DNA from: Shewanella pealeana ATCC 700345
GTDB taxonomy: Bacteria > Pseudomonadota > Gammaproteobacteria > Enterobacterales > Shewanellaceae
Direction: 5' to 3'
Length of the DNA stretch: 64,000 bases
Assembly (NCBI RefSeq): GCF_000018285.1
Contig: NC_009901.1
Location: 929,001 to 993,000, forward strand
Every line of letters starts with the position of its first letter. Position 1 is the stretch's first letter. Positions 45,163 through 55,643 of the stretch are shown here, piece after piece. The translations under genes and the position numbers were made by a program. The notes under the pieces are model-generated. The model worked only from the letters and a program-made list of their open reading frames with translations. It had not been told where the DNA came from and made no database searches.

Positions 45163-47154
45163 ATGTCATCTCGTAAAGAACTCGCAAACGCAATCCGCGC
45201 ATTGACCATGGATGCTGTTCAAAAAGCCAATTCAGGTCACCCAGGTGCACCAATGGGGATGGCTGATATTGCTGAAGTGCTATGGAATGATTTCCTAAAG
45301 CACAACCCAAACAACCCTGAGTGGGTTGATCGTGACCGTTTTATTCTTTCTAACGGCCACGGCTCTATGCTTATCTACTCTTTGCTACACCTTACAGGTT
45401 ATGCACTGCCTATCGAAGAGTTGAAAAACTTCCGCCAGCTTCACTCTAAGACCCCAGGTCACCCTGAATACGGTTACACACCTGGTGTTGAAACGACTAC
45501 CGGCCCACTAGGCGCTGGTATCAGTAACGCTGTGGGTATGGCGATTGCTGAGAAGACATTGGCTGCACAGTTTAACCAGCCTGGTCACGACATCGTTGAT
45601 CACTTCACATACTGCTTCCTAGGTGATGGCTGTTTGATGGAAGGTATCTCTCACGAAGCGTGTTCTCTAGCCGGCACTTTAGGCCTAGGCAAGCTAATCG
45701 CATTCTGGGATGACAACGGTATCTCTATCGATGGTCACGTAGAAGGTTGGTTCACTGACGATACGCCTAAGCGTTTTGAGTCTTACGGCTGGCATGTCAT
45801 TGCTAACGTAGACGGTCACGACAGCGACGCAATTCGCGCAGCTATCGAAGAAGCTAAGTCTGTTACAGACAAGCCAACGATGATCTGCTGTAAAACGACT
45901 ATCGGTTTCGGTTCTCCAAACAAGTCTGGCAGCCACGATTGTCACGGCGCACCACTAGGTGATGCTGAAATTGCTGCTGCACGTGAATTCCTTGGTTGGA
46001 ACCACGGCGCATTCGAAATTCCTGAAAACGTTTACGCGGGTTGGGATGCTAAAGAAACTGGCGCTGCGAATGAAGCAAGCTGGAACGACAAGTTCGCTGC
46101 CTATGAAGCTGCTTTCCCTGAATTAGCTGCTGAATATAAGCGTCGTGTTATCACGGGTGACTTGCCTGCAGATTTCGAAGAAAAAGCACAAGCTTTCGTT
46201 CAAGAGTGTCAAGATAAAGCCGAAGGTATTGCTAGCCGTAAAGCATCACAAAATGCGATTGGTGCATTTGGTGCCATCCTACCTGAAATGCTAGGTGGCT
46301 CGGCAGATCTAGCCGGTTCAAACCTAACGCTTTGGTCTGGTTCTAAAGGCATTCAAGACGACCCAGCTGGTAACTACATCTACTACGGTGTACGTGAATT
46401 CGGTATGAGCGGTATCATGAACGGTGCTTCTCTACACGGTGGTTTCATCAACTACGGCGCAACTTTCATGATGTTCATGGAATACGCGCGTAACGCAGTA
46501 CGTATGTCTGCACTGATGGGCATTCAGAACATCTTCGTTTATACCCATGACTCTATCGGTCAAGGTGAAGATGGTCCTACTCACCAGCCAGTTGAACAGC
46601 TTGCAAACCTTCGTATGACACCAAACATGACAGTATGGCGTCCATGTGATGCGGCTGAAACTGCTGTATCTTGGAAGAATGCAATTGAGCGCCGTAACGC
46701 GCCAACATCGCTAATCTTCAGCCGTCAAAACCTACCTGCGCAAGCACGTACTGCCGAGCAGTTAGCTAACGTAGTTAAAGGTGGTTATGTACTAAGTGAT
46801 TGCGCTGGCACGCCAGACCTAATCCTTATTGCTACTGGCTCTGAAGTTCAGCTAGCACTTGATTCTGCTGCTGCGCTAACTGAGCAAGGTCAGAAGGTTC
46901 GCGTAGTGTCTATGCCATCGACTAACGAGTTCGATAAGCAAGACGCTGCTTATAAAGAGTCGGTACTACCAAGCTCAGTGACTAAGCGTGTGGCGATTGA
47001 AGCGGCTCACGTTGATTTCTGGCACAAGTATGTTGGCTTTGGCGGCGCAGTAGTGGGCATGTCTACCTTCGGTGAGTCAGCGCCAGGCGGCGACTTGCTG
47101 AAGCACTTTGGCTTCACAGTTGACAACGTTGTAGCTACCGTTAACGGGCTATAA
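45163..47154 (+). CDS. tkt: Transketolase
   Basis: 663-residue thiamine-diphosphate enzyme that links the pentose phosphate pathway to glycolysis. The ThDP motif '[19 protein letters not shown]...DDN' and the transketolase signature '[22 protein letters not shown]' are complete; '[22 protein letters not shown]' is the substrate-binding loop. Ribosome site AGGAGAG. Followed by epd after a hairpin. Codon use is strongly biased. Confidence 0.97.
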   Translation: MSSRKELANAIRALTMDAVQKANSGHPGAPMGMADIAEVLWNDFLKHNPNNPEWVDRDRFILSNGHGSMLIYSLLHLTGYALPIEELKNFRQLHSKTPGHPEYGYTPGVETTTGPLGAGISNAVGMAIAEKTLAAQFNQPGHDIVDHFTYCFLGDGCLMEGISHEACSLAGTLGLGKLIAFWDDNGISIDGHVEGWFTDDTPKRFESYGWHVIANVDGHDSDAIRAAIEEAKSVTDKPTMICCKTTIGFGSPNKSGSHDCHGAPLGDAEIAAAREFLGWNHGAFEIPENVYAGWDAKETGAANEASWNDKFAAYEAAFPELAAEYKRRVITGDLPADFEEKAQAFVQECQDKAEGIASRKASQNAIGAFGAILPEMLGGSADLAGSNLTLWSGSKGIQDDPAGNYIYYGVREFGMSGIMNGASLHGGFINYGATFMMFMEYARNAVRMSALMGIQNIFVYTHDSIGQGEDGPTHQPVEQLANLRMTPNMTVWRPCDAAETAVSWKNAIERRNAPTSLIFSRQNLPAQARTAEQLANVVKGGYVLSDCAGTPDLILIATGSEVQLALDSAAALTEQGQKVRVVSMPSTNEFDKQDAAYKESVLPSSVTKRVAIEAAHVDFWHKYVGFGGAVVGMSTFGESAPGGDLLKHFGFTVDNVVATVNGL

Positions 47155-47180
47155 TTAACTGCGGTGTTAAGGCAAATGAT

Positions 47181-47216
47181 ACAACGGCTTACCTAATGAG
47201 GTAGGCCGTTGTTTTA
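47181..47216 (+). terminator. Hairpin between tkt and epd
   Basis: ACAACGGC/GCCGTTGT extended by TACCT/AGGTA around AATG, then TTTT. It may end most tkt transcripts while allowing read-through into epd. Confidence 0.8.
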
Positions 47217-47252
47217 TCAATAAACAGGCTGCTAAAGGGATAGAAAGCTTTC

Positions 47253-48272
47253 ATGATCAGAGTCGCTATTAATGGCTACGGCCGCATTGGTCGTTCAATT
47301 CTTCGTGCACTGTATGAGTCTGCAAAACGCGACCGTATTCAAATTGTGGCGATTAACGAGTTGGCAAAACCAGAAGCCATGCTTCATTTGACTCAGTACG
47401 ACACCACTCACGGCCGCTTCCACACCCAAGTTAAGCTCGATAATCAGCATATGATTATTGGCGACGATGCCATTAAGCTGCTGCATGAACCCGATCCTGC
47501 TAAATTGCCCTGGAAAGAGATGGATATCGATATCGTTTTCGAAGCCACGGGTGTAATTAACGACAGGCTGGAATGTGAGGCGCACATTCAAGCTGGCGCC
47601 AAACAAGTATTAATCAGTCATCCATCATCAAGTGATGTCGATGCCACCATAGTTTTTGGTGTGAACCAAGATTTACTTAAGGCCGAACATACGGTTGTGT
47701 CTAATGCCTCTTGCACAACAAACTGTATCGTACCGGTTATCGATGTGCTCGACAGGCACTTCGAAGTTAAAAGTGGTGCCATTACCACTATCCATTCGGC
47801 GATGAACGATCAGCAGGTGATCGATGCCTATCATGACGATCTGCGAAGAACCCGCGCCGCTGGGCAATCAATTATTCCAGTAGATACTAAACTTGCTCGT
47901 GGTATTGAGCGCATCTTGCCGCATATGAAAGACAAGTTTGAAGCTATCTCTGTTCGAGTTCCGACCATCAATGTTACCGCTATCGACCTTTCCGTTACGC
48001 TAAATAAGCGCGTCGATATCGAGACCGTTAATCAGGTACTAAAACAAGCCACTGAAGGTTCTTTCTCAGGCGTGGTCGGCTTTACCAATGAGCCGTTAGT
48101 CTCTTGTGATTTTAACCACGACCCGCGCTCAAGCATTGTCGATGGCACCCAGACTCGCGTCAGCGATGGCCACTTGGTCAAGTTACTGCTCTGGTGTGAT
48201 AACGAGTGGGGCTTTGCTAACCGCATGCTAGATACCAGTTTAGAGATGATAAAGGCTAAAAGCAGGACCTAG
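47253..48272 (+). CDS. epd: Erythrose-4-phosphate dehydrogenase
   Basis: GapDH-family enzyme of 339 residues, same length as E. coli Epd; makes 4-phosphoerythronate for pyridoxal phosphate synthesis. The catalytic motif '[13 protein letters not shown]' carries the active Cys, '[25 protein letters not shown]' separates it from GapA, and '[14 protein letters not shown]' is Epd-typical. The stop codon TAG falls within the third CCTAGG repeat, so the last residues (about 'KSRT') may be repeat-derived. Confidence 0.94.
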   Translation: MIRVAINGYGRIGRSILRALYESAKRDRIQIVAINELAKPEAMLHLTQYDTTHGRFHTQVKLDNQHMIIGDDAIKLLHEPDPAKLPWKEMDIDIVFEATGVINDRLECEAHIQAGAKQVLISHPSSSDVDATIVFGVNQDLLKAEHTVVSNASCTTNCIVPVIDVLDRHFEVKSGAITTIHSAMNDQQVIDAYHDDLRRTRAAGQSIIPVDTKLARGIERILPHMKDKFEAISVRVPTINVTAIDLSVTLNKRVDIETVNQVLKQATEGSFSGVVGFTNEPLVSCDFNHDPRSSIVDGTQTRVSDGHLVKLLLWCDNEWGFANRMLDTSLEMIKAKSRT

Positions 48273-48510
48273 GTTTGAGAGCTGAGAAGGTCCTAGGTTT
48301 TAAGAGCTGAGAAGGTCCTAGGTTCTAGGAAAAGCTAAGACGGTGCGAGCCGAGACGGAAAAGCTAAGCCAGTACAAGCAAAGACGGATAAAGCCGGAAA
48401 AGCAAAAGATAACAAACAGTAAAGGTGGTGCTTTTGGCTTTTGCTGTTTCTAGTAGGGCGTAGCCCGTCCTCGCAGCGAAGCGTCCTAGGATCTAGGTCC
48501 TTTTTTTAAA
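48262..48510 (+). repeat. CCTAGG-rich repeat, copy 3
   Basis: Starts AGCAGGACCTAGG at the end of epd, continues with two further AAGGTCCTAGG blocks, GAGACGGAAAAGC-type parts, GGGC-GTA-GCCC, CGCAGCGAAGCGTCC, and ends CCTAGGATCTAGGTCCTTTTTTT. Same orientation relative to epd as copy 1 to csdA. The final T-run after an inverted end could work as a terminator for epd. Confidence 0.88.
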
Positions 48511-48641
48511 GCAAAAGCATTGTACAGAGACTCGAACGTCGGTGTTGTGTCCCGGTGGTCGGGTAATATCGTTTTATTGAATTTTGCTCAACTTAAATTT
48601 TTTAACTTTAATTTTAACTTAGATAGTAAGGAAGCATGAAA

Positions 48642-49817
48642 ATGACGATTCTTAATATGAAAGATTTAGACCTTCAAGGTAAGCGTGTGCTTATTCGTGA
48701 AGATCTTAACGTACCAGTCAGCGATGGTGTGGTAACCAGTGACGCGCGTCTGCGTGCTTCTCTACCAACGATTAAGCTTGCGCTTGAAAAAGGTGCGGCG
48801 GTTATGGTGATGTCTCACCTAGGCCGTCCAACTGAAGGCGAGTTCAATGCTGAGTTCTCTATGCAGCCTGTAGTTGATTACCTAACAAAGGCGCTAGATT
48901 GCCCTGTACGCCTAGCAGCAGACTACCTAGACGGCATCGAAGTGGCTGTCGGTGAAGTGGTAGTGTTTGAAAACGTGCGTTTTAACTTGGGTGAGAAGAA
49001 GAACGACGAAGCGCTGGCTAAGAAGATGGCGGCACTTTGTGACGTATACGTGATGGATGCATTCGGCACGGCTCACCGCGCACAAGCATCGACTCACGGT
49101 GTTGGTCTGCACGCGCCTATCGCTTGTGCGGGTCCATTGTTAGCGGGTGAGTTAGAAGCCTTAGGTAAGGCTCTTGATAACCCAGCACGCCCAATGGTAG
49201 CCATTGTTGGTGGTTCTAAAGTTTCAACAAAACTGACAGTGCTTGAAAGCCTTTCAACTAAAGTTGACCAACTTGTAGTGGGTGGCGGCATCGCCAACAC
49301 TTTCGTTGCTGCAGCAGGCCACAAGGTGGGTAAGTCGCTTTATGAGGCCGACCTGATTGAAGAAGCTCAACGCCTTGTTGCTAATGCGCAGAGCCGTGGT
49401 GGTGACATTCCAGTACCTACTGATGTGGTTGTTGCAGGCGAGTTCAGCCCTACCGCAACTGCAACGCTGAAAGATGTAAGCGATGTATCTGACACAGATA
49501 TGATTTTCGATATCGGCCCAGATAGCGCCGAAGCTTTAGCCGAGATCATCAAAAATGCTGGCACGGTTGTATGGAACGGTCCAGTCGGTGTATTTGAGTT
49601 TGATCAGTTCGGTGAAGGGACTAAGCGTATTGCTCAAGCAATTGCCGAGTCAAATGCCTTCTCTATCGCTGGCGGTGGTGACACATTAGCGGCTGTCGAT
49701 AAGTATGGTATCGCCGACAAGGTGTCTTATATCTCAACGGGTGGCGGCGCTTTCCTAGAGTTTTTAGAAGGAAAAGAGTTGCCAGCAGTTGCCATGCTTG
49801 AGAGCCGCGGCCAGTAA
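48642..49817 (+). CDS. pgk: Phosphoglycerate kinase
   Basis: The ATG at 48642 is preferred: AAGGA lies about 9 bases upstream and the product begins [17 protein letters not shown], aligned with E. coli Pgk; the ATG at 48636 is too close to the ribosome site. 391 residues. Signatures are '[14 protein letters not shown]', 'SHLGRPTEG', '[15 protein letters not shown]' and the C-terminal '[10 protein letters not shown]'. Transfers phosphate from 1,3-bisphosphoglycerate to ADP in glycolysis. Confidence 0.97.
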
Positions 49818-50125
49818 TCGACAACTATACTAGTGGCAACATACAAAAAAATTACCAAACTGGTTGTTGGCGGGCTTTAAATCGACATTTGTCAGAGTTA
49901 CACTAGCCGCCAACAAATCAGTGAACAATTTTGTATAAAAAACAGTTTTAACAAACGCTTTAGTGCTTGTTGATAAGGCTGTTTTACACAGTATAGATAA
50001 CAATAAAAATTAACAGTAACCGCTTTAGTGTTCATCAGTTTAATACTGGTAACGTTAGAGTATAAAAATCCATCCAAACGATAGTGACCTTGGTGAGGCG
50101 ACTCACCCTATTATTGGAGTAAAAA
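49818..50125. other. pgk-fba intergenic region with long hairpin
   Basis: A stem TTGTTGGCGG/CCGCCAACAA (49864-49873 and 49907-49916) with a loop of about 33 bases lies 50 bases after pgk. A ten-base direct repeat CGCTTTAGTG occurs at 49955 and 50020. Both could regulate fba relative to pgk; neither is recognised. Confidence 0.55.
50092..50107 (+). promoter_or_regulatory. Leader hairpin with GCGA loop before fba
   Basis: GGTGAG-GCGA-CTCACC ends 18 bases before the fba start and 8 bases before its GGAG ribosome site. A stable GNRA-loop stem here may protect the 5' end of the mRNA or set translation efficiency; this is inference. Confidence 0.5.
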
Positions 50126-51190
50126 ATGGCCTTAATTTCCCTACGTCAAATGTTAGATCACGCTGCAGAGCACGGATATGGCGTTCCAGCGTTTAACGTG
50201 AATAACCTTGAGCAGATGCGTGCAATTATGCAGGCAGCTGAAGCAACAGACAGCCCAGTAATCGTTCAGGCTTCTGCTGGTGCACGTAAGTACGCACGTC
50301 CACAGTTTCTAAAGTATCTAATGGCTGCTGCACTTGAGCAGTATCCAGATATCCCAGTATGTATTCACCAGGACCACGGTACTGATCCTGATATCTGTCA
50401 GCGTTCTATCCAGTTGGGTATGTCATCTGTAATGATGGACGGCTCTTTGATGGCTGATGGTAAGACACCAGCATCATATGAGTACAACGTAGACGTGACT
50501 CGCCGTACAGTTGCTTTTGCTCACGCTTGTGGTGTGTCTGTTGAAGGTGAAATCGGCTGTCTAGGTAGCCTAGAAACCGGTATGGCTGGTGAAGAAGACG
50601 GTGTTGGCGCAGAAGGTATTCTAAGTCACGACCAACTGCTAACGACGCCTGAAGAAGCGGCGCGTTTCGTTGCTGATACGCACGTCGATGCTCTAGCAAT
50701 TGCTATTGGTACTAGCCACGGTGCTTACAAGTTTAGCCGTAAGCCTACCGGTGACGTTCTGCGTATCGACCGTATCAAAGAGATCCACGCACGTATTCCT
50801 AACACTCACCTTGTTATGCACGGTTCATCTTCAGTGCCGCAAGAGTGGTTAGAGATCATCAACCAGTATGGTGGTGCCATCCCTGAAACTTACGGTGTAC
50901 CACTAGAAGAGATCGTTGAAGGCATTAAGCACGGCGTGCGTAAGGTCAACATCGATACCGATCTACGTCTAGCATCAACTGGTGCGGTACGTAAGTTCCT
51001 TGCTGAAAACCCAGCGGAATTTGACCCACGTAAATTCTTGAAGGCGTCAATGGAAGCGATGGCTGACATCTGTACTACGCGTTACGAAGCTTTCGGTTGT
51101 GCGGGTATGGCGTCTAAGATCAAGCCTAAGTCACTACAAGCTATGTATAAAGCTTACCAGTCAGGCGAACTTGATCCACAAATCAAGTAA
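50126..51190 (+). CDS. fba: Class II fructose-bisphosphate aldolase
   Basis: 354 residues of the class IIB/CbbA type rather than the E. coli FbaA type. Zinc ligands and active-site parts are visible: '[13 protein letters not shown]', '[17 protein letters not shown]', '[12 protein letters not shown]', '[13 protein letters not shown]' and '[13 protein letters not shown]'. Ends the glycolytic cluster tkt-epd-pgk-fba. Ribosome site GGAG. Strong codon bias. Confidence 0.97.
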   Translation: MALISLRQMLDHAAEHGYGVPAFNVNNLEQMRAIMQAAEATDSPVIVQASAGARKYARPQFLKYLMAAALEQYPDIPVCIHQDHGTDPDICQRSIQLGMSSVMMDGSLMADGKTPASYEYNVDVTRRTVAFAHACGVSVEGEIGCLGSLETGMAGEEDGVGAEGILSHDQLLTTPEEAARFVADTHVDALAIAIGTSHGAYKFSRKPTGDVLRIDRIKEIHARIPNTHLVMHGSSSVPQEWLEIINQYGGAIPETYGVPLEEIVEGIKHGVRKVNIDTDLRLASTGAVRKFLAENPAEFDPRKFLKASMEAMADICTTRYEAFGCAGMASKIKPKSLQAMYKAYQSGELDPQIK

Positions 51191-51235
51191 GTTTAACTGT
51201 TAGTACTACTTCGACTAAAGCACCTATGCTTTAGC

Positions 51236-51269
51236 ATAAAAATACCTGCCAATGTGCAGGTATTTTTTT
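51236..51269 (+). terminator. Terminator of fba
   Basis: AAAAATACCTGC and GCAGGTATTTTTTT pair around CAATGT. Confidence 0.93.
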
Positions 51270-51407
51270 GCCTGCTGTTTATTGGCTGTGAGCATAGAAG
51301 TGATTCAATTGCTAATGCCCTTAGCCTAGTTGCATTTCAATTGTTAGTACAAAGTGTTAATATTGCGCCGATTTTTAGGGAGTTTGGTAAACGGAGTACT
51401 AAATATT

Positions 51408-52148
51408 ATGAAAAAAATGCTTACGGCTATGGCTGTGGTAATGGCGGCTCCTTTTGCTGCGCAAGCAGGGGCTGACTTTGTTGAAGGCGATAAGACCTTT
51501 GCTGGTGAAGCCGAGCTCGGTGCGACATTAACCACAGGTAACACTGAAACCTCGTCGGTGAAAGGTCGTCTAAACATGTTGCAAGAGCTAGGTAATTGGG
51601 AAAACCAGTACCTGTTTGAAGGCTTGTATAAAGAAGACACTGGAGAGGTTACTGCTAAGCGTTACTACGGCGGTATTCAAGGTGATTACAAGTTCGATGA
51701 CAAGAACTACATGTATATCACCGGCAACTATGAAGTCGATCCATTTACTGGTTATGACTATAAGGCCGTTGCTTCAGCCGGTTATGGTCACAAGTTTATT
51801 GACAGCGGTAACATGTTCCTAAGTGCTGAGATTGGTCCTGGTTATATCTACAAGAAGTTAGATGATGAGCAGACTGCAATACTCGGTTATGATAACGAAG
51901 ATAGCGTTGTCGCTCACGGCGCGATGAACTTCACCTATGAGTTCAGTGAAACTTCCAAGTTTACTCAACTGTTTGTTGCTGACTATGGTGATAGCTTAGA
52001 AGGTCGTTCTGAGTCGGCAATTACGGCTAATATCGTCGGCGCACTCGCCATGAAATTTGCAGTTATTGTTCGTTACAATGACAGCCCATTAGATGACAAA
52101 GAGAGCACAGATACAGAGACAAACATGACTCTGTTATACGCCTTCTAA
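51408..52148 (+). CDS. DUF481-family outer-membrane protein
   Basis: The ATG at 51408 (GGAG 11 bases upstream) gives a standard signal peptide, MKKMLTAMAVVMAAPFAAQA. 246 residues. 'AELGATLTTGNTETSSVKGRLNM' is the characteristic start of DUF481 (YdiY-like, 'salt-induced outer membrane protein'), alternating beta strands follow, and the chain ends in Phe ('LLYAF'), as beta-barrels do. Role unknown; the ToxR-like pair that follows is a candidate regulator. Confidence 0.9.
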   Translation: MKKMLTAMAVVMAAPFAAQAGADFVEGDKTFAGEAELGATLTTGNTETSSVKGRLNMLQELGNWENQYLFEGLYKEDTGEVTAKRYYGGIQGDYKFDDKNYMYITGNYEVDPFTGYDYKAVASAGYGHKFIDSGNMFLSAEIGPGYIYKKLDDEQTAILGYDNEDSVVAHGAMNFTYEFSETSKFTQLFVADYGDSLEGRSESAITANIVGALAMKFAVIVRYNDSPLDDKESTDTETNMTLLYAF

Positions 52149-52221
52149 ATAGATTGACAGCGAAGATATCGACGTAGCCGATATTTGTCTGTTGCGCTAA
52201 TGAGTGTAAACTTTTGTCAAT

Positions 52222-52249
52222 AAAAGGCACCCAATGGGTGTCTTTTTGT
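52222..52249 (+). terminator. Terminator after the DUF481 gene
   Basis: AAAGGCACCC and GGGTGTCTTT pair with one G-U, followed by a T-run. Confidence 0.85.
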
Positions 52250-52468
52250 TTTTGTTTGGTGTTCTTTTGAGCGGTAAGTTTTTCAAGGATTTAGAAATAC
52301 CAACCCATAAGTCATCTATGTAACCACATGTATCTCCAGTTGGTTAAATAATAACAAAATTAGTGTGCTAGACCTCACGAAAGCTAAATCCGCCTCCCGT
52401 TTCATGCTAATTAATCACGGACTCTATGAGTGAATGCCAGTAAACTATTTGGTAATTATTGAGTCAGA

Positions 52469-53215
52469 GTGGTTAACGTGTATATAGGTCCGTACCGATT
52501 TGATGTCGAGCTTGGCGAGCTGATTTTTACTGGCTCAGAAAAAGCCTCGACATTTAAATTATCTAATATCGAATTTTTAGTCATAGATCAGTTGCTGGCG
52601 GCCAGAGGCCAGGTTGTATCTATAGAATCGATGTGCGATAAGCTTTTACCAACGGTTGTGACCCATCATGATATTGCAACTGCGGTACAAAACATTAAAC
52701 GCTTTCTTGGTACTGAGCATGCTAGTTGGATTGAAGTTATTAGTAAGCAAGGTTACCTATTGCATGTTAAAGCACAAAATAAGCCGATGTTTAACTGCAC
52801 ACTCAATTCATTCTCGATTAAAAACTATGTACTGTGTTTAATTCTTGGGATTTTACTGATCATTTTTCTAGCGACTAATCTACAAACAACATCAGATATT
52901 CGTTTGTCGATGCCAGATAAAGTCAAAATCGCAGGAACTGACTCAATTTTGGTTCCTATATATGAAAATGATGCAGATAGAGACAAGTACCACAGTCGGA
53001 TTAAAGAGCTATCGCAGTCGCTAGCAAGCTGTGACAAGCTTAAGTGGCAACGGGTTTATATTGCACCATCGAGCGATGGTAATAGGCTTGAGTTTTTGAT
53101 GAATAACTTAGCCGATGACGGTAAGGCTTGTAACAATTTAAAAGTGAATAATGTGGCTAATAATTGGCATTTTATTGATAGTGAATGGTTAAAAAAGGCT
53201 GGATTCTGTGAGTAA
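52469..53215 (+). CDS. ToxR-like transmembrane transcription regulator
   Basis: 248 residues, GTG start (a second GTG three codons on is possible). Residues about 1-105 are an OmpR/ToxR winged-helix domain ('FKLSNIEFLVIDQLLAARGQVVSIESMCDKLLP' and 'DIATAVQNIKRFLG...EVISKQGYLL'); a transmembrane helix (about 115-135, 'YVLCLILGILLIIFLATNL') leads to a 110-residue periplasmic part with Cys in 'LASCDKLKWQR', 'GKACNNL' and the final 'GFCE'. This is the layout of ToxR/CadC one-component regulators. It overlaps the next gene by 8 bases. Confidence 0.88.
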   Translation: MVNVYIGPYRFDVELGELIFTGSEKASTFKLSNIEFLVIDQLLAARGQVVSIESMCDKLLPTVVTHHDIATAVQNIKRFLGTEHASWIEVISKQGYLLHVKAQNKPMFNCTLNSFSIKNYVLCLILGILLIIFLATNLQTTSDIRLSMPDKVKIAGTDSILVPIYENDADRDKYHSRIKELSQSLASCDKLKWQRVYIAPSSDGNRLEFLMNNLADDGKACNNLKVNNVANNWHFIDSEWLKKAGFCE

Positions 53216-53738
53216 AGGAATAAATTGCGGGCCGTTTTCTGGTTTCAAGTCTACACCAATACTTGCTACATTAACGTTTATCTTTGGCTTATGTCTGCTA
53301 CTGGATCACGTCATCGACCCAGATGAAGCTTCAATGCTTTCCTGTACCTCGGGGTCTTATCGTGTTGGAACAGGTTTTGAAGCGACTCAACGACTCGAAA
53401 TGACCAATACTCGAAAGGGGGTCGATTTATCGTTAAGCTTTTTTAAGGGAGATCAGCTGGCCCATAAGATTATGGCTAAGGGGAGCGTGACCAAGGTTAA
53501 GGCGCCTATTCTTACCTATGAAGTGGAATTAAAGCAGGGCCAGTATTTAAGAGGCTTGTTACAAGTTGATTATAGTGAGTCATTACAAACGGCAATCACT
53601 GAGGCGCAAAATCAACTTTCTGATGAGCCAAGTAAACCCTTTCTGATAAAGGTACTGGAGATGAATAAAGCCGCAAGTGCCGTTACGATTCAAATTACTC
53701 CTGGTAATCATCTATGGTCTTGTAAACTTAGTAACTAG
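53208..53738 (+). CDS. ToxS-like periplasmic partner protein
   Basis: 176 residues, GTG start overlapping the end of the ToxR-like gene, so translation is coupled. One N-terminal hydrophobic helix (about 16-35) and a periplasmic domain with two Cys ('MLSCTSGSYR' and 'LWSCKLSN'). I see no sequence signature of ToxS, but size (ToxS about 173), topology and position fit an accessory protein that stabilises or gates the periplasmic domain of its partner. Confidence 0.75.
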   Translation: MSKGINCGPFSGFKSTPILATLTFIFGLCLLLDHVIDPDEASMLSCTSGSYRVGTGFEATQRLEMTNTRKGVDLSLSFFKGDQLAHKIMAKGSVTKVKAPILTYEVELKQGQYLRGLLQVDYSESLQTAITEAQNQLSDEPSKPFLIKVLEMNKAASAVTIQITPGNHLWSCKLSN

Positions 53739-53984
53739 CCTTCTTTGATGATAGGCTAGCTTAGTCACTACAAACGCCGAAATTTCAGTTAGACTAAGTG
53801 GAGTCTATGTTATTTATTAAGCATAATTCCTGACGGTTACAGTTCCCTTAATTGTGCTAGCGATAACAAGATCGCGTTTAATTGAATAGGCGAATGGAGA
53901 TCATTAAGCCAGTTGCATCCCTCATACCATAAAGTTAAATTTTGTCAGTACCTCATCATTTTCTTTGTCATTTAAAAGGTCTAT

Positions 53985-55418
53985 GTGTCTAAAGTCAGAA
54001 TAAAGCAGGAAGAAGCGCTATCGATTAAATTTCTTCATCAGATGGAGTCCGGTGATAGCCGACGTCTCGATCTGTATTTTTTTCTTCCTAAAGAGATGGG
54101 CATTAACCCACAGAGCCTTAATGAGGAGGAGTATTATCACTCCTCGATTACTGGGCGCCGCTCATACTATTCATCGGGGCTACATCTGCCTTTAGTACAG
54201 AGTCGCTTTGTGAGCCAGAAAAAGCGCACTGTCGACGAATTCAGGCTCTACTTGAACTTGTTTGCCTACCAGTTTTCGGTGGCGATTGAGACCGACAGCA
54301 AGGAGTTGTCTCAGGTTGAAGATCTTGAGAAATTTTATCACTTACTCGATGAGTTGAGTGAGCAGGTCATTCATCTACTCAAGCGTTTTAGACGTAACGA
54401 ACCCAGTGATGAAAAGTGGAAGTCCTATTTCGAAAACGCCGATAACTATCTGTCTTGGCTATGTGAGCAGCGCTTACTCAAACTGCTTGCCCACGCTCCT
54501 AGAAGCAGTGACTTTACTGAAGTGAGCGAAAAGGTGGTTGCGCTATGTCGAGCCGAGGCCTTGTACCGACAAGAGCATAATTATAACTCGGCACAAACCA
54601 TCAAAGATCCTAACCGTATTGCCAATAAGATGCTGCTGCTACGGCGCTTAATTCAGCAAGGTGTCGTGCTTAAAGAGGAGCTAAAAACCTTAGGAGTTGG
54701 GCTTAAGAAGATGACCACGGGTATTGCTACTGGCATGGTGATGTTGGTGGTCTCTGCATTGATTATCAAGGCTCAGGGCTTTTTTAGCGGCCTGACGATT
54801 GCTTTAGTGCTGACTTTGGCGGTGATCTACGGTTTCCGTGAGATTTTTAAAGACGATATTCGTAATGCGATGTGGCGTATCATTCAAAAAGGTCGGCCAC
54901 GTTGGAGTCGAGTGTTAAGTGATACCACCAGTAAAAATATCATCGCACGCCAATTAGTTTGGCTTGAGTTTATGCGTAAAAAGGAGCTACCTGAAGCCGT
55001 CTCAAAGATCCTGACTAAGCGACATAGCCAGAATAAAGTTGACTCAGAGATCTTCCATTACGGTATCCATACTCGAGTTTCGCAGAAGGACTTCTTAGCG
55101 GGATATTCGATGATCCAGGAGCAGGTTAACTTTAGCTTTGTGCCTTTTGCTCGTAACTTGGAGCGGGGTAAGGCTAAGATCTATAAGGAGCAAGACGGTA
55201 AGATAAGTAATGAGTCCGTTGAACGTCGCTATCAAGTGAATTTGATTGTTGCGCTGCGTGAAGGCAAACAGGAATTCCAATATGCGCGCTACAAAATCAC
55301 CATGAATCGTTCTGCAATTATTGAGATTACTGAGAGTGACTTGCCTTCTGGGGTTGCCTGTATGAAAGAAGCGCCATTCGAAGAGGAACTTAAAGGTGCA
55401 AGCCCTCTCGCTGACTGA
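53985..55418 (+). CDS. Large two-TM protein of unknown function
   Basis: 477 residues. GTG start with AAAAGG 5 bases upstream; the ATG two bases earlier is out of frame and closes at once. Soluble N-terminal part of about 240 residues ending in a helical, Leu-rich stretch ('LLLRRLIQQGVVLKEELKTLG'), two transmembrane helices at about 245-285 ('MVMLVVSALIIKA', 'TIALVLTLAVIYGF'), and a 190-residue C-terminal part ending with charged beta-like segments. I do not recognise a family. Single gene. Confidence 0.75.
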   Translation: MSKVRIKQEEALSIKFLHQMESGDSRRLDLYFFLPKEMGINPQSLNEEEYYHSSITGRRSYYSSGLHLPLVQSRFVSQKKRTVDEFRLYLNLFAYQFSVAIETDSKELSQVEDLEKFYHLLDELSEQVIHLLKRFRRNEPSDEKWKSYFENADNYLSWLCEQRLLKLLAHAPRSSDFTEVSEKVVALCRAEALYRQEHNYNSAQTIKDPNRIANKMLLLRRLIQQGVVLKEELKTLGVGLKKMTTGIATGMVMLVVSALIIKAQGFFSGLTIALVLTLAVIYGFREIFKDDIRNAMWRIIQKGRPRWSRVLSDTTSKNIIARQLVWLEFMRKKELPEAVSKILTKRHSQNKVDSEIFHYGIHTRVSQKDFLAGYSMIQEQVNFSFVPFARNLERGKAKIYKEQDGKISNESVERRYQVNLIVALREGKQEFQYARYKITMNRSAIIEITESDLPSGVACMKEAPFEEELKGASPLAD

Positions 55419-55531
55419 GGGCTCATCTGATGGTTCGAGGCTCATTCTAAGTAAGCTTTATAACTAAATTTATCCTAGGCAAACATAAGCTAAAACTATG
55501 AGTTCAATCTATGTCTCAGTTAAGCGCTTAA

Positions 55532-55643
55532 GTTAATAGCCTAAGTTAATAGACTAAGTTAATAGCCTAAGTTAATAGACTAAGTTAATAGCCTAAGTTA
55601 ATAGACTAAGTTAATAGACTAAGTTAATAGGCTAGGTTAACAG
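55532..55643. repeat. 13-base tandem repeat array
   Basis: Eight units of GTTAATAG(C/A/G)CTA(A/G) plus a partial ninth; C and A variants alternate through the first six, giving a 26-base higher-order period. The last units include the stop codon and final residues of the sensor gene on the - strand, whose end CTGTTAACCTAG is itself a degenerate unit. Confidence 0.95.
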
